Below, piece by piece: positions 30,831 to 40,081 of a stretch of DNA of 64,000 nucleotides (the first letter of the stretch is position 1; each line of letters opens with the position of its first letter). Origin of the DNA: Corinectria fuckeliana (taxonomy: Eukaryota; Ascomycota; Sordariomycetes; Hypocreales; Nectriaceae); assembly GCA_019137255.1 (NCBI GenBank), contig WPDH01000114.1, positions 186,001 through 250,000 of the forward strand, in the 5' to 3' direction. Below the pieces are notes generated by a model. That model saw only the letters and a program-made list of their open reading frames with translations, was not told the DNA's origin and did not search any database. A program made the translations under genes and the position numbers.

Positions 30831-31319
30831 TGTCTCGGTAATTACCCAGAAAAATCACCAAAATTGGAGGATCAGAGTAGCGGAAAGTTAAGGTCCAGTA
30901 TCTCGGGTGTGATCACTAGCCGACGCTCGGAAGGATTCTGCTTAGGACAAGCCGGATCTTCTGCGGAGCACCCGATCCGGAACGGATTGAAAAGGAGTTG
31001 GATACCCTTATTCCAGGGCTTCCCTTTCGAGCCGAGCAATGCCGTTTCTGGCATGCCTTGCAGGCTGTCGAGAGTCCCGAGTCGGACTTCCCATATAGGA
31101 AATCCCGGGAGGGGCATTGACTTGCACGGCGACCTGCTTCACTTGGTGGTCATGAATTCTGTCCACATGACTAGATGCTGTGGCCTTGTGACGTGAAGGA
31201 ACAAGATGATGTCTTTGTTTTACAGTATTGAATGAATGCGGCACGGCTTGCCCCATCTGCCCGTTCCCAAATCCCTGTTTCCGATCCTGGTCTCCAACAA
31301 CGTAACCACCCTTCGCAGC
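30831..31319. promoter_or_regulatory. Intergenic, promoter of the TIM-like gene
   Basis: 489 bases between the start of the TIM-like gene and the stop of the tandem upstream dehydrogenase. No frame or clear site is seen. Confidence 0.35.
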
Positions 31320-32648
31320 TCAGACTGTCCATACCTTGACGGCCACAGCCACGGGCGCCTCTGGGCGGTCCTTTGGTGCATGTTGCAGCACCAAACGGAA
31401 GAGGTTCAGTGCCTGGGCGCCGAGGAAAATAGGCATCTTCAACCTCTGCGCCTCGTCGACCGCCTGGTGAAGCTCCTCGGTGAGGGCCGCAAGTCCGTCC
31501 ACAGCCGCTGGTTGCTCACCACGCAGCACCCTGATCATGTCGCTCCCAAACTTCTTCAGCATGGCGCTTCCTCCTGCGGCGTTGATGCACAGCTCGAATA
31601 CTTGATCAAGGTCGAGGCCAACCTGGTGTGCAAAGGCAAGAGCCTCGGCCGCGGCACACACGTGGATGCCCTTTAGTAAGTCGACGACGAGCTTCAGCTT
31701 CGCATCTTCCGTCCCTGCTTGTCCCTTCACAGGCCCAACTTTTCCCTTTCCTTCAGTGTATATACGGATCAAACTGCCGTCGTCGTCCGAGCCAAACCCT
31801 CTTCCGAGTCCTGTAAAGTACCCTTGCTCGGCGGTGCTGCTCATAGGCGTGGGGAAGCCGTAGCGCCTGGCCTCTGACGTGATGATGCTGGTGTCCTTCA
31901 AGATGATGGTGACTGCGCTGGCAACGGGCTGGAACTCCGGGTGTAGCATGCGCGGGAGTCGGTTCTCCAGCATCCAGCTCCAGCCATCCGACGCGACCAG
32001 CGCCCTGCTCGTCTCGGCCAAGTCAAGGCCGAGGTGCGCCGCGAAACCCATGCCCTCGTTGGCGGAAAGGATCTGGTTGGCAGCGAGGACCTGGTGGCAC
32101 ATCTTCATATTGCTGCCGGCGCCGACACCACCTCTCACGATGTACAGCTTTTCCGGATCCGACAGGGCCTGGAGGAGGTCGCGCCCCTTGGCGATGGCCC
32201 CGTCCGTCGCTCCAGCCATGATGGAGAGGGTGCCGTCGGCGGCTCGAACCGCCCCGCCAGACACTGGGCAGTCGATGAGCAGGATGTCCGGACGGCCGCT
32301 GTCTTTGATCTGCTGGGCTAGTTCTTGCACGTAGCCGCAGGCCACCGTCGAGCAAAGCAGGAGAGCGGCACCCTGGGCGAGGGCGGGAACTGCTGGGCTG
32401 GATCCTTCGAGGAGCACCTCCTGCGCTTGCTGGGCGGTCGCGACCATGCACACGCAGTATTCCTTGCCCTGAACGGCCTCGGCCGGCGTGGATGCGGTCG
32501 CGCCGCCGGCTTTCTCGAATCTCTCCAGCGTCGGGGGCCATACGTCGAAGCCGGTGACTGGGTAGCCTTGCTTGACAAGCTGAGTGGCCATCCCGAAGCC
32601 CATGGCTCCCAGGCCGATGAAGGCAACGGGGGGTTTTGATGCAGCCAT
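31320..32648 (-). CDS. L-threonate/3-hydroxyisobutyrate dehydrogenase-type oxidoreductase
   Basis: A 442-residue beta-hydroxyacid dehydrogenase, intronless. It has the Rossmann NAD motif FIGLGAMGFG (10-19), the substrate motif DCPVSGGAVRAADGTLSIM (126-144) and the catalytic Lys182 in GSNMKMCHQ. The first C-terminal helical domain runs about 175-285; a second copy of the same all-helical fold follows (about 325-430, with VDLLKGIHVCAAAEALAFAHQVGLDLDQVFEL), explaining why it is longer than the usual 290-300 residues. This layout matches the N-terminal part of the plant multidomain proteins that fuse such dehydrogenase domains to a DUF1537 kinase and a class II aldolase. Here the aldolase is the divergent neighbour. 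Likely substrate is a C4 acid such as threonate or erythronate, inferred. The start at 32648 is chosen over an ATG 21 bases upstream because it directly precedes the dinucleotide fold. Confidence 0.88.
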   Translation of the reverse strand: MAASKPPVAFIGLGAMGFGMATQLVKQGYPVTGFDVWPPTLERFEKAGGATASTPAEAVQGKEYCVCMVATAQQAQEVLLEGSSPAVPALAQGAALLLCSTVACGYVQELAQQIKDSGRPDILLIDCPVSGGAVRAADGTLSIMAGATDGAIAKGRDLLQALSDPEKLYIVRGGVGAGSNMKMCHQVLAANQILSANEGMGFAAHLGLDLAETSRALVASDGWSWMLENRLPRMLHPEFQPVASAVTIILKDTSIITSEARRYGFPTPMSSTAEQGYFTGLGRGFGSDDDGSLIRIYTEGKGKVGPVKGQAGTEDAKLKLVVDLLKGIHVCAAAEALAFAHQVGLDLDQVFELCINAAGGSAMLKKFGSDMIRVLRGEQPAAVDGLAALTEELHQAVDEAQRLKMPIFLGAQALNLFRLVLQHAPKDRPEAPVAVAVKVWTV

Positions 32649-33289
32649 TTTATTTTGGCGGTGATGCATAGTTAAGTGGCTGTATTAGTTGTTGCACAGT
32701 AGCTATGGAGCAGAAGAGGAATAAGGGTCAAGAAGCACTCGAAGACTGGTATCTCGGCGAACCCCTGCTCGCGGTTGGCGGAAAAGCCGGTATATATCGC
32801 AACAGCTTAGAGCCGGCTCCGGTATCGCTTCGAGCAGCTGACTGGCCTCGAAGAGTTTCAATTATTAACTGGACGAGGAGCTCAGTTCATAAGTCGGACG
32901 GGTATTTCTGTCATGATAACCCGGGAGTGGATGCCGAACCGACCCGCCAGGCCAAAAGCGAAGACTTCCTCCACCACCGAAGCCGATGGCGATGCGGAGC
33001 TCCACCCGCAACCTGCAACACTCGTCACCGGATCCACTCTACATTGAGCCGACCGGAGACATTTCCGAGGCGTTGCAGGCTTCCGGGAGAATGCTGGCCG
33101 AATGCGACTGCGAGTGCGTGGGAGTGTGAGTGCGTTGTTGCGGCGATTGGCGCGGGTGACGATCACCGCGTGTAGTTGCTCGGAGGGAACCCGACACTGC
33201 GATGGCATTGCTTCGGACTTGACCCTGTAGTTGAAGCATCACAGCGCATCAGTCAGAAGAGCAGAGGAGAAAGAGACAAAGCCGACAAC
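32649..33289. promoter_or_regulatory. Divergent promoter dehydrogenase/aldolase
   Basis: 641 bases between two divergent starts. TATATAT at 32791-32797 is 143 bases upstream of the dehydrogenase start. No frame is credible. A shared control region for the two genes is inferred from layout only. Confidence 0.5.
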
Positions 33290-34156
33290 ATGGCGCGACC
33301 AGACCTATCCAGCAACAAGACGATGAAGATCCTCGACGCCGCGCGCGCCGGAGGCTACGCCGTGCCGGGCCTGTGCTGCTACAACCTCGAGGGCGTCATG
33401 GCCACGGTCAAGGCAGCCGAGGCGGCCAGCTCGCCGGCCATGGTGCTCCTGTTCCCCTGGGCCATGGCCTACGCCGGCACCACGCTCGTGCGCGCCGCGG
33501 CCGACGCCTGCCAGCACGCCGCGGTGCCCGTGTCGCTGCACCTCGACCACTGCCAGACGCCCGAGCTGGTGCGCGAGGCGGCCGACATGGCCGACGGCTT
33601 CGACAGCATCATGTGCGACATGAGCCACTACGAGCGCGCCGAGAACCTCGCCCGCACGCGGGAGCTGGTCGACTACTGCCACGCGCGGGGCATCGCCGCC
33701 GAGGCCGAGCCGGGCCGCATTGAGGGCGGCGAGGACGGCGTGGCCGAGACGGCCGACCTGGAGGGCGTGCTGACGACGCCCGCCCAGGCCGTCGAGTTCG
33801 TCGCCACGGGCATCGAGCTGCTGGCCCCGGCCTTTGGCAACGTCCACGGCGAGTACGGGCCCCGGGGGATCCGGCTGGACTACGACCGGCTGGAGACGGT
33901 CGGCGCGACCGTGGGAAACCGCGTGCACCTGGTCCTCCACGGCGCGGACCCCTTCGACGAGGCCATCTTCCGGCGCTGCATCCGGGCCGGCGTGACCAAG
34001 GTCAACATCAACAAGGGCATGAACAAGCACTACGCCCGCGTGCAGGAGGAGATGCGGGGGAAGCCGCTGACCAGTGTCATCGAGGCCGGAACCGAGGCCA
34101 TGCAGAAGGCCGTTGAACAGTATATGGTGTGGCTTGGAAGCGCTGGAAAGGCGTGA
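33290..34156 (+). CDS. Class II ketose-(bis)phosphate aldolase
   Basis: A 288-residue Zn-dependent aldolase, intronless with very GC-rich third positions. Motifs: YNLEGVMATVKAAE (31-44), catalytic Asp86 and Zn ligand His87 (LHLDHCQTPE), IMCDMSHY, AEAEPGRIEGGEDG (137-150), Zn ligands His187 (FGNVHGEYGP) and His217 (VLHGADP), and VNINKGMNKHY for phosphate binding. Fungal glycolytic FBP aldolase is about 360 residues and has a different N-terminus; this protein is closer to the tagatose/ketose-phosphate group (GatY/KbaY-like) and to the aldolase domain of plant threonate-dehydrogenase fusions. It would release dihydroxyacetone phosphate from a ketose phosphate; the other product is unknown. The ATG at 33290 is used; an in-frame extension to 33176 begins with a non-ATG codon. 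Confidence 0.88.
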   Translation: MARPDLSSNKTMKILDAARAGGYAVPGLCCYNLEGVMATVKAAEAASSPAMVLLFPWAMAYAGTTLVRAAADACQHAAVPVSLHLDHCQTPELVREAADMADGFDSIMCDMSHYERAENLARTRELVDYCHARGIAAEAEPGRIEGGEDGVAETADLEGVLTTPAQAVEFVATGIELLAPAFGNVHGEYGPRGIRLDYDRLETVGATVGNRVHLVLHGADPFDEAIFRRCIRAGVTKVNINKGMNKHYARVQEEMRGKPLTSVIEAGTEAMQKAVEQYMVWLGSAGKA

Positions 34157-34268
34157 TGTACTAGTAGGCCAGGCGAGCCGAGGTTGGCTGGCTGTCAGCC
34201 TCTCTTGGATGAATAAAACAGGAGTTCATCTACGTGGTGTACGTGTAAAGCGTGCGTCCAATGGTATT

Positions 34269-36041
34269 CTACATGGCCTCTTTCAGTCCAGCAACTGCCA
34301 CCATCGCCGCCCACGCCCCAGGATCCGGCGGCAACTCCTGTCCATTGCCCACACCACCCACGTAAGTCGCCCGTCCCAACCGCGGCGTCATCGTCTTGGT
34401 CGCCTCGGCGCCCCTGATGGCAGCCTCGACGGCGCTGTCAAAGCCCCCGCGGCCCATGGCCTCCGCAAACGGAATCAGCGTGTCCATGACGGTGCGGTCG
34501 CCCACCTTCGCCGGCGTGTACCGCCTCAAGTTGCTCAGGGCCGACGAGAACGCCGTGGCCCAGAGCTGCGCCGGCCTGGCTGTCGAGGCCAGCTGGTGGT
34601 TGCTCTCGATTTCCCTCCGCAGGGAGACGAACAGGATCCCGAGGATGCCCCCGAGCGTTCCGCCCATGTTGCTCTCGACGATGTCCTCGAGCGTGGCGAG
34701 GAGCGTGTTGATCGACCCCGACGCGGCTATCTTGTCGTCGTCGAGGGCGGCCAGCAACAGAGACGCACCCGTCTTGACCGTCTCGCCGCAGTCGCCATCG
34801 CCCATCACGGTATCCCACCTGGTTAGCTCCGGCTCGATGGCCACGAGGGCGTTGCAGGCAGTCCGCACCACCGCCTCGAGAGTGCGCGGGTCGACCAGCA
34901 GGTCCTTGGATGAAGCTGCCCTCCTCGACTCGACGGGCGCTTGGACAAACTGCTCCTTGCGTGGCCGTCGTTGCGAACGAGCCTGCGAGCCTGCCATGGA
35001 CTCCCAGAACGTGTCCGTCCGCACGTCGGCGAATTCTTTGATCCGCCGGGCCGAGTAGGAGCAGTTGTTTGCCGCCTGCGAGACGTTGACGATGGACACG
35101 GAGAATGCAGGGGCGTTGAGCGAGGTCTCTATGGGACCAGAGTAAACCCGAGCGGGAGTGATGTTCCAATTCTTCTCAAGCTGCTCCAGAATCTCGTCGA
35201 CGAGCGCTCCCATTTCAAGGTACGACATGCCGCCGAAGTTGCTGACGAGCAGGATTGCTTCATCGTCGGGCTCGAAGTGCACATACCCGCGCTCGGCATC
35301 GTTCTCGTCCAGGCAGTATCGGAGCATCTGGTCCACCAGCTCTTGCGGCGACGGCTGAGGAGAGAGCTTCGTGTAACCCGGCTCGTTGTGCGGGCCGGTC
35401 CCAATCTCGACCTCGTCCAGCGCAAGCATGCCGTGTTCGGTGCGCCCGGGGACGTGGCAATGATCGAGAGTCGCGGCAATGGAGACGATCTGCCGCGAAA
35501 AGGCCACGCCGAGGTCGTACACGTCGTCGAGGGAGCCGCCTTGCCCAGCTGCACCGCCCATGACCTTGAGCACGCCGACCTGGCCTGCTAAGCCCCGGCG
35601 ACCGACGAGCCCGCCCTTGTTGCCAACGGAGACGTCGTCGCCGCAGATGATCACGCGGCTCTTGTGCCCGTTGGCAACGGCCTTTTCGTTTGCCAAGCCA
35701 AAGTGCAGGCAGTCCCCCGTGTAGTTGGTGACGACCAGGATCGTGCCCTCGTCCGAGGGGACTTCCTCGACGGCGGCGAGGATCTGCCTGGTGCTGGGAC
35801 TGGCAAAGATGTCGCCCGCGACCGACGCAGCGAGCATGTTCCTTCCGACGTACCCAGCCCAGGCCGGCTCATGGCCTGAGCCCCCGCCGCTGATGATGCT
35901 GACCTTCGAGCGGTCGTAGGCGGTGTCGAAGACGACTCGGTTGGTCTCGTCGAGGCTCAGCGACGGGTTGTAGGCAACCAACCCGCGCAGGGACTTGACA
36001 ACAAGCCCGTCAGGGGACTCGAAAAGATGGCGCTTGGACAT
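34269..36041 (-). CDS. Dihydroxyacetone-kinase-type kinase (DhaK-DhaL); probable erythrulose kinase
   Basis: A 590-residue ATP-dependent kinase of the single-chain DAK family, intronless. The DhaK domain has GGGSGHEP (52-59), NYTGDCLHFGLA (106-117), the CGDDVSVGNKGG loop (133-144) and the covalent substrate His218 in GPHNEPG. The DhaL ATP domain has MGDGDCGETVKTGA (413-426) and GGTLGGILGI, where most DAKs have GGTSGA(L/I)YG, a small departure near the nucleotide site. A low-complexity linker (about 350-380) joins them. In erythritol-using fungi a protein of this family (EYK1) phosphorylates L-erythrulose. Here the flanking TIM-like and RpiB-like genes favour that role, but dihydroxyacetone or glyceraldehyde kinase activity cannot be excluded. 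It converges on the aldolase gene (112 bases between stops) and diverges from the RpiB-like gene. Confidence 0.92.
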   Translation of the reverse strand: MSKRHLFESPDGLVVKSLRGLVAYNPSLSLDETNRVVFDTAYDRSKVSIISGGGSGHEPAWAGYVGRNMLAASVAGDIFASPSTRQILAAVEEVPSDEGTILVVTNYTGDCLHFGLANEKAVANGHKSRVIICGDDVSVGNKGGLVGRRGLAGQVGVLKVMGGAAGQGGSLDDVYDLGVAFSRQIVSIAATLDHCHVPGRTEHGMLALDEVEIGTGPHNEPGYTKLSPQPSPQELVDQMLRYCLDENDAERGYVHFEPDDEAILLVSNFGGMSYLEMGALVDEILEQLEKNWNITPARVYSGPIETSLNAPAFSVSIVNVSQAANNCSYSARRIKEFADVRTDTFWESMAGSQARSQRRPRKEQFVQAPVESRRAASSKDLLVDPRTLEAVVRTACNALVAIEPELTRWDTVMGDGDCGETVKTGASLLLAALDDDKIAASGSINTLLATLEDIVESNMGGTLGGILGILFVSLRREIESNHQLASTARPAQLWATAFSSALSNLRRYTPAKVGDRTVMDTLIPFAEAMGRGGFDSAVEAAIRGAEATKTMTPRLGRATYVGGVGNGQELPPDPGAWAAMVAVAGLKEAM

Positions 36042-36599
36042 GGCTTCTGGTAACGAAAGGTTACAGGAAACTGATCAATCTGGGCCTCGAGCTCATACCC
36101 CAGAATCTACTCCTCAGCCCAACTGCCGGGCGAGCAAGGGGCCTTTTAGTCAAGACCGGTTCACGTACTCTCCCCATTGGCAGGATACGCTAATTATCCA
36201 TTTTACCCAGCCGCATTCGTGCCCCCTTCTCGCATGCGAGGGTTTCACGTTGCCGGGTTCCTAGAAGGGGCAGATCCGGATCCTGGTGGTGGTGTTGGCA
36301 CTAAGACCGGAGTTCCGTATATGGACTTGGGCCGAACCGAGAAATATGACCCCTCGGGCAGCCGCTCCCCGAAGTGCAACACAGCACAGCCAAGCCCAAG
36401 ATAACTAGTCCTTGGTCTTGATCTCGAGCTGTTTCCTTCTGCTTGAGATCTCAGCGCAGGTTGTTCCGTTCTGGGGCTAGACCTATTTGTTCATCGGGAC
36501 GCAGTTCACCGGCCATATACTCTCGGCTTGGCACTATCCAGAGCAACTAAGAGACTTGTTGACGTTGCATTTACTCCTCACTACGCACGTGTCCCCAAA
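36042..36599. promoter_or_regulatory. Divergent promoter kinase/RpiB-like isomerase
   Basis: 558 bases between divergent starts. A GATCCGGATC palindrome lies at 36273-36282, but its core is frequent in the window, so little weight is given to it. No frame is credible. Confidence 0.45.
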
Positions 36600-37140
36600 A
36601 TGTCTTTGCCGAAGTGGAAAATAGCAGTTGGTTGTGATGTAAGCCAGCTCCTTGGTAGACACACTTGTGCTCGGAAGCAACTAACCCGCCCTCTTGCTGT
36701 AGGAAGCCGGCGTCGGCTACAAAGACGCCATCAAAGCCGACTTCGCAAACGATCCCCGCGTCGAATCCGTCGAGGACGTCGGTAGTCACGGCCGCGACGA
36801 CAAGACAGCATACCCCCACCGCGCCGCCGCCGCAGCGAAGCTCGTTGCTGACGGAACCGTCGACCGAGCCGTGTTGATTTGCGGGACGGGGCTCGGGGTG
36901 GCCATCGCCGCCAACAAGATCAAAGGGGTCCGCGCCGTGACGGCTCACGACAGCTTCTCCGTTGAGCGGGCCGTGTTGAGCAACAACGCACAGGTCCTGT
37001 GTCTTGGAGAGCGGGTTGTGGGGATCGAGCTGGCCAGAAGGTTGGTCAAGGAGTGGTTGGGCTATGTCTTTGACCACACAAGCCCCAGTGCCGCGAAGGT
37101 GGAGGCTATAACAAATATAGAGAACGAGGCTCCCGAATAA
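36600..37140 (+). CDS. RpiB/LacAB-family sugar-phosphate isomerase; probable erythrulose-4-phosphate isomerase
   Basis: Exon 1 36600-36638 (MSLPKWKIAVGCD) and exon 2 36703-37140, with a 64-base intron (GTAAGC...TGTAG). The 158-residue product has the RpiB features: GCDEAGVGYKDAIK near the N-terminus, DVGSHGRDDKTAYPHRAAAAA, the anion hole and catalytic Cys73 in ICGTGLGVAIAANKIKG, then VRAVTAHDSFSVERAVLSNNAQVLCLG. The family interconverts aldose and ketose phosphates. RpiB homologues named EYI2, EryI and DerI convert D-erythrulose 4-phosphate to D-erythrose 4-phosphate, which fits the neighbours. Allose or ribose 5-phosphate is the alternative. Filamentous fungi use RpiA for the pentose pathway, so a specialised role is likely. 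Confidence 0.9.
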
Positions 37141-37679
37141 CTAAGTGCTTGTTAGTCTAGCTTCTGCCTTGCGCTACCGTGCATCATTTTTCCTTATTAC
37201 ATACACCGACACTGCATGTTACAATTATCCACTCTTTCTTGCTTTCACTATTATTCTCCGTAACGCGAATGGCACAAATATTAAAGGCTTGGGCACTTTT
37301 CTGCGCTCAATTGACTACGTTACGCCTTTGTGCCATGGGCTTTAACAACGACGATACCCTCATCCCTCTAAGGTGGGGCTTCATCCATTTATTTAGTAGC
37401 AGGCAGACACATCATGGCTGAGCTAAACCCGTCAAGTACGAATACGCCGTTTCTCTGCCATCTTGCAAAAAAAACCATGCCTCTTCACTTTCCATCTACA
37501 CCGCGATTTCTCTTTGGACCGTTGCCATAGACAACTAGATGACCTCCTCTAGGCATCTCCAGGCAACCGCATTCGCGCCCGAATATAAAACCCGTCTCTT
37601 TGCGCCGAATACGTTGTGAGATCCAATCCTTCAACAGAACGACTCAAAACACTCAAGCAGCCCGTCCACACACTTCACA
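37141..37679 (+). promoter_or_regulatory. Intergenic with TATAAAA upstream of the cyclase-like gene
   Basis: TATAAAA at 37584-37590 lies 96 bases upstream of the cyclase ATG (37680). The preserved core promoter suggests the loss of that gene is recent. Nothing else is seen. Confidence 0.4.
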
Positions 37680-38820
37680 ATGGCTTTCGACCTGAGTTCC
37701 GTGCCCGACTTCGACGACCTTCCCAAGGTCGAGGGAATGCCCCAGGGTTGTGCTTGGGGGGGTCTTTGACCGCGACGGGAAGAAGGACATGGTCGGGACT
37801 CTCAACTTCCTGACCCCGGACGTCGTGAAAGCCGCAGCCAGCGAATTGAGGGACGGCGTATCCATCTCACTCAATTAAGGACATCATCGTCCATGACACA
37901 ACTGGCAGGTTGCTGATTCTACTTAGTTGGCCTATGAACGCCATGAACAAACTGGCCATTCCAGGACGAAAGCCCGTGGAGCACAAAGTACTCTACATCC
38001 CGGAAAGCATGTCCACTCTGCCATTCGAGCAGGGCAAGTCGTGGGACGACGAACTGGCCTTCAACACCCAGGGCAGCAGCCAGTGGGACAGCCTGTGCCA
38101 CTTCCAGCACCAGCCCAGCGGCCTCGCCTACAACGGCGCCGACCCGAGCATGGAGGCGCTCTCGGCAGACTCGACGGCGTCAAACACCATGCCGACGCTG
38201 GACCACTGGCACGCGCGGGGGTGCATCGTCGGCCGGGGCGTCCTCGTCGACTTCAAGGCATTCGCCGAGGAGAAGGGAATCGCCTTCCACCCCTTCGACG
38301 GCGACCACATCAAAGTCTACGACCTCGAGGCCTGCGCTGCCCACTTCGGCGTCGAGTTCCGCCCCGGAGACATCCTTCTCGTGCGGACCGGGGCCACCGA
38401 GGTTGTGGACGGCCTGGAATCCGAGGGCTTGGCTAAGCTGTCGGCCGGCACGCTCTCGGGCCTCCACGGGTCCGAGCATACGGCTCGGTGGCTCTGGAAC
38501 AAGCGCTTCGCCGCCGCCGCTTCGGACTCGAGTAGCTTCGAGGCGTTCCCGCCTCTGAAGCCTGACGGATCGATCGGCGGCATGAAGGATCTAGGTACGA
38601 AGGACGTCCGGCATAAGCGTGTGACCCCTGTTAATATGAACCAGCGCTCCATACTTACCTCCTTAGCCTCTTCGGCATGTCGATTGGAGAGCTCTGGGAT
38701 CTCAGCAAGTTGTCTGCCTACTGCAAGAAGAGCGGGCGGTATTCGTTCATGATAACCTCGTCGCCGTTGGACCAGCCAGGGTTGATTGGATCCCCACCAA
38801 ATGCTCTGGCCATTTTCTAA
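37680..38820 (+). pseudogene. Cyclase-family (kynurenine-formamidase-like) gene with two lesions
   Basis: The start MAFDLSSVPDFDDLPKVEG and later GTLNFLTPDVVKAA, SMSTLPFEQGKSWDDEL, the SQWDSLCHFQHQPSG metal-site region, DHWHARGCIVGRGVL, FRPGDILLVRTG and the C-terminal ALHTYLLSLFGMSIGELWD are typical of the fungal cyclase family (PF04199). Two defects are visible. A run of seven G (37756-37762), where six would keep frame, leads to TGA at 37767. The expected first-intron donor at 37875-37876 is TT instead of GT (...CTCAA|TTAAGG), although the acceptor CTTAG (ends 37926) is intact. The second intron (38595-38644, GTACGA...CCAG) is normal and the last exon (38645-38820) is intact. The G-run could be a sequencing error; the donor change is less easily explained so. 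Confidence 0.78.
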
Positions 38821-39016
38821 ACATACGATAGAAACAAATGGTATTGTAGGAACAACTGCATCTGATCAGGATCGGTTGTTGTAAAAGAGGGCCCAGACTT
38901 TGAAGCCAGTAGTTCTAGTCCGACATACTTGTAAAGTTGTAGAAGGATCGAATAATATGGTTCTGTTGCATGCTTAATGTCCGACTTGTAACGTTAAATG
39001 TCGCATAATGACAGGC

Positions 39017-40081
39017 TTAAGACTCATCGTTCTTCTCTCCGAGACCAAACATCTCGATGCTGTTCTCCCAGGCAGCGTCAGCAACTTCCTGTACACCGAT
39101 CCCCTTCAGCCCAGCCACAACAAAAGCAACTCGTTCAAGGGCACAGCTCTCATTCCTCTCCTTGACCAAGCACTTCGGGTCCCACTTGTCCTTCTTCTTG
39201 GCCGGCGGCAGAGGCTTCGCATTCGCGCAATACCGCTTCGCGAGATCCGACGTTGCCTTCAGCTCGCCCCAAGGCGCATCCGTCTCGATCTGCAGCCGCT
39301 GCAAGGGAATCTCGGAGACCATTTGTAGGCTCTCCTGGTCCTTGAAGCAGAAGCCGTTCACGCCGACGTCGAACCCGAGCTCGACCAGCTTCTCCATCTG
39401 CGCAGCCGAGCCGACGAAACTGTGAACCAGTCCACGCCGTGGAAGCTTCTCCAAATACGGAGCGATGATGTCGACAAAGTCGTCTAGGGCGGCCCGGCAG
39501 TGCAAGAAGAGCGGCAAGTCCCAGTCGTTTGCCACGAAGAGATCCAGCTGTGCCTTGAAAGCTCGAGCCTGCACCTCCTTCGAGGCATGAACCTCTCTCT
39601 CATAATCCAGTCCCAGTTCTCCAAAGGCCGCGATTCGAACTGGGTCCTGAACGAGTGCGTTCTTAACCTCTTGCTCAAGCTTATCCAGGTACTCCTTGCC
39701 TCCCTCATCGAGCTCAGACGCATGGTACGGATGCACGCCAACTGTGAAGAAACACTGGGAAGGACGAGACTTGACTAAATCTCGGTGAAGGGCCACGTCC
39801 GTGAGCGACATGCCAGTCAGCATGACCTTGCGAACACCGGCATCCTGAGCGCGGTCGACGGTGCGCTCAAAGTCAGGTTCGTGGCACTGCTTGTTACGAT
39901 AGATGCCTTGGAACTCGTTGGCTGTCGCCGTGACTGCAACCTGGCAGATATTAATCCCAACCTTTCAAAGTTATTTCGTTCTGTGAGTTATTGGGCCTCC
40001 TACATCTGCAAAGCGGAGTTGTTGTGAAGGCCGTGATGGCGCATCCTTCGGAAATTCGCTCAAGTCGATTGTCTGCGCCAT
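39017..40081 (-). CDS. TatD-family deoxyribonuclease/metal hydrolase
   Basis: Exon 1 40081-40004 (MAQTIDLSEFPKDAPSRPSQ...RFAD) and exon 2 39940-39017, with a 63-base intron (GTAGGA...GCCAG) that joins RFAD to VAVTATANEFQGIYR, the family strand 1. The product is 333 residues. TatD features: TVGVHPYHA with the metal His, AFGELGLDYER with the bridging Glu, LPLFLHCRAA with metal His, LVHSFVG, and IETDAPWGE with the catalytic Asp. TatD proteins are 3'-5' DNases and are implicated in DNA repair and apoptosis-like DNA degradation (yeast Tat-D/YBL055C). An earlier acceptor (AAAG, ending 39962) would add seven residues but fits the family less well. Confidence 0.92.

Noticed and set aside
30974..36282. 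GATCCGG/CCGGATC heptamer present in all three intergenic regions of the metabolic cluster
   Set aside because: The same word occurs many times elsewhere in the window, including inside coding sequence, so the coincidence is weak.
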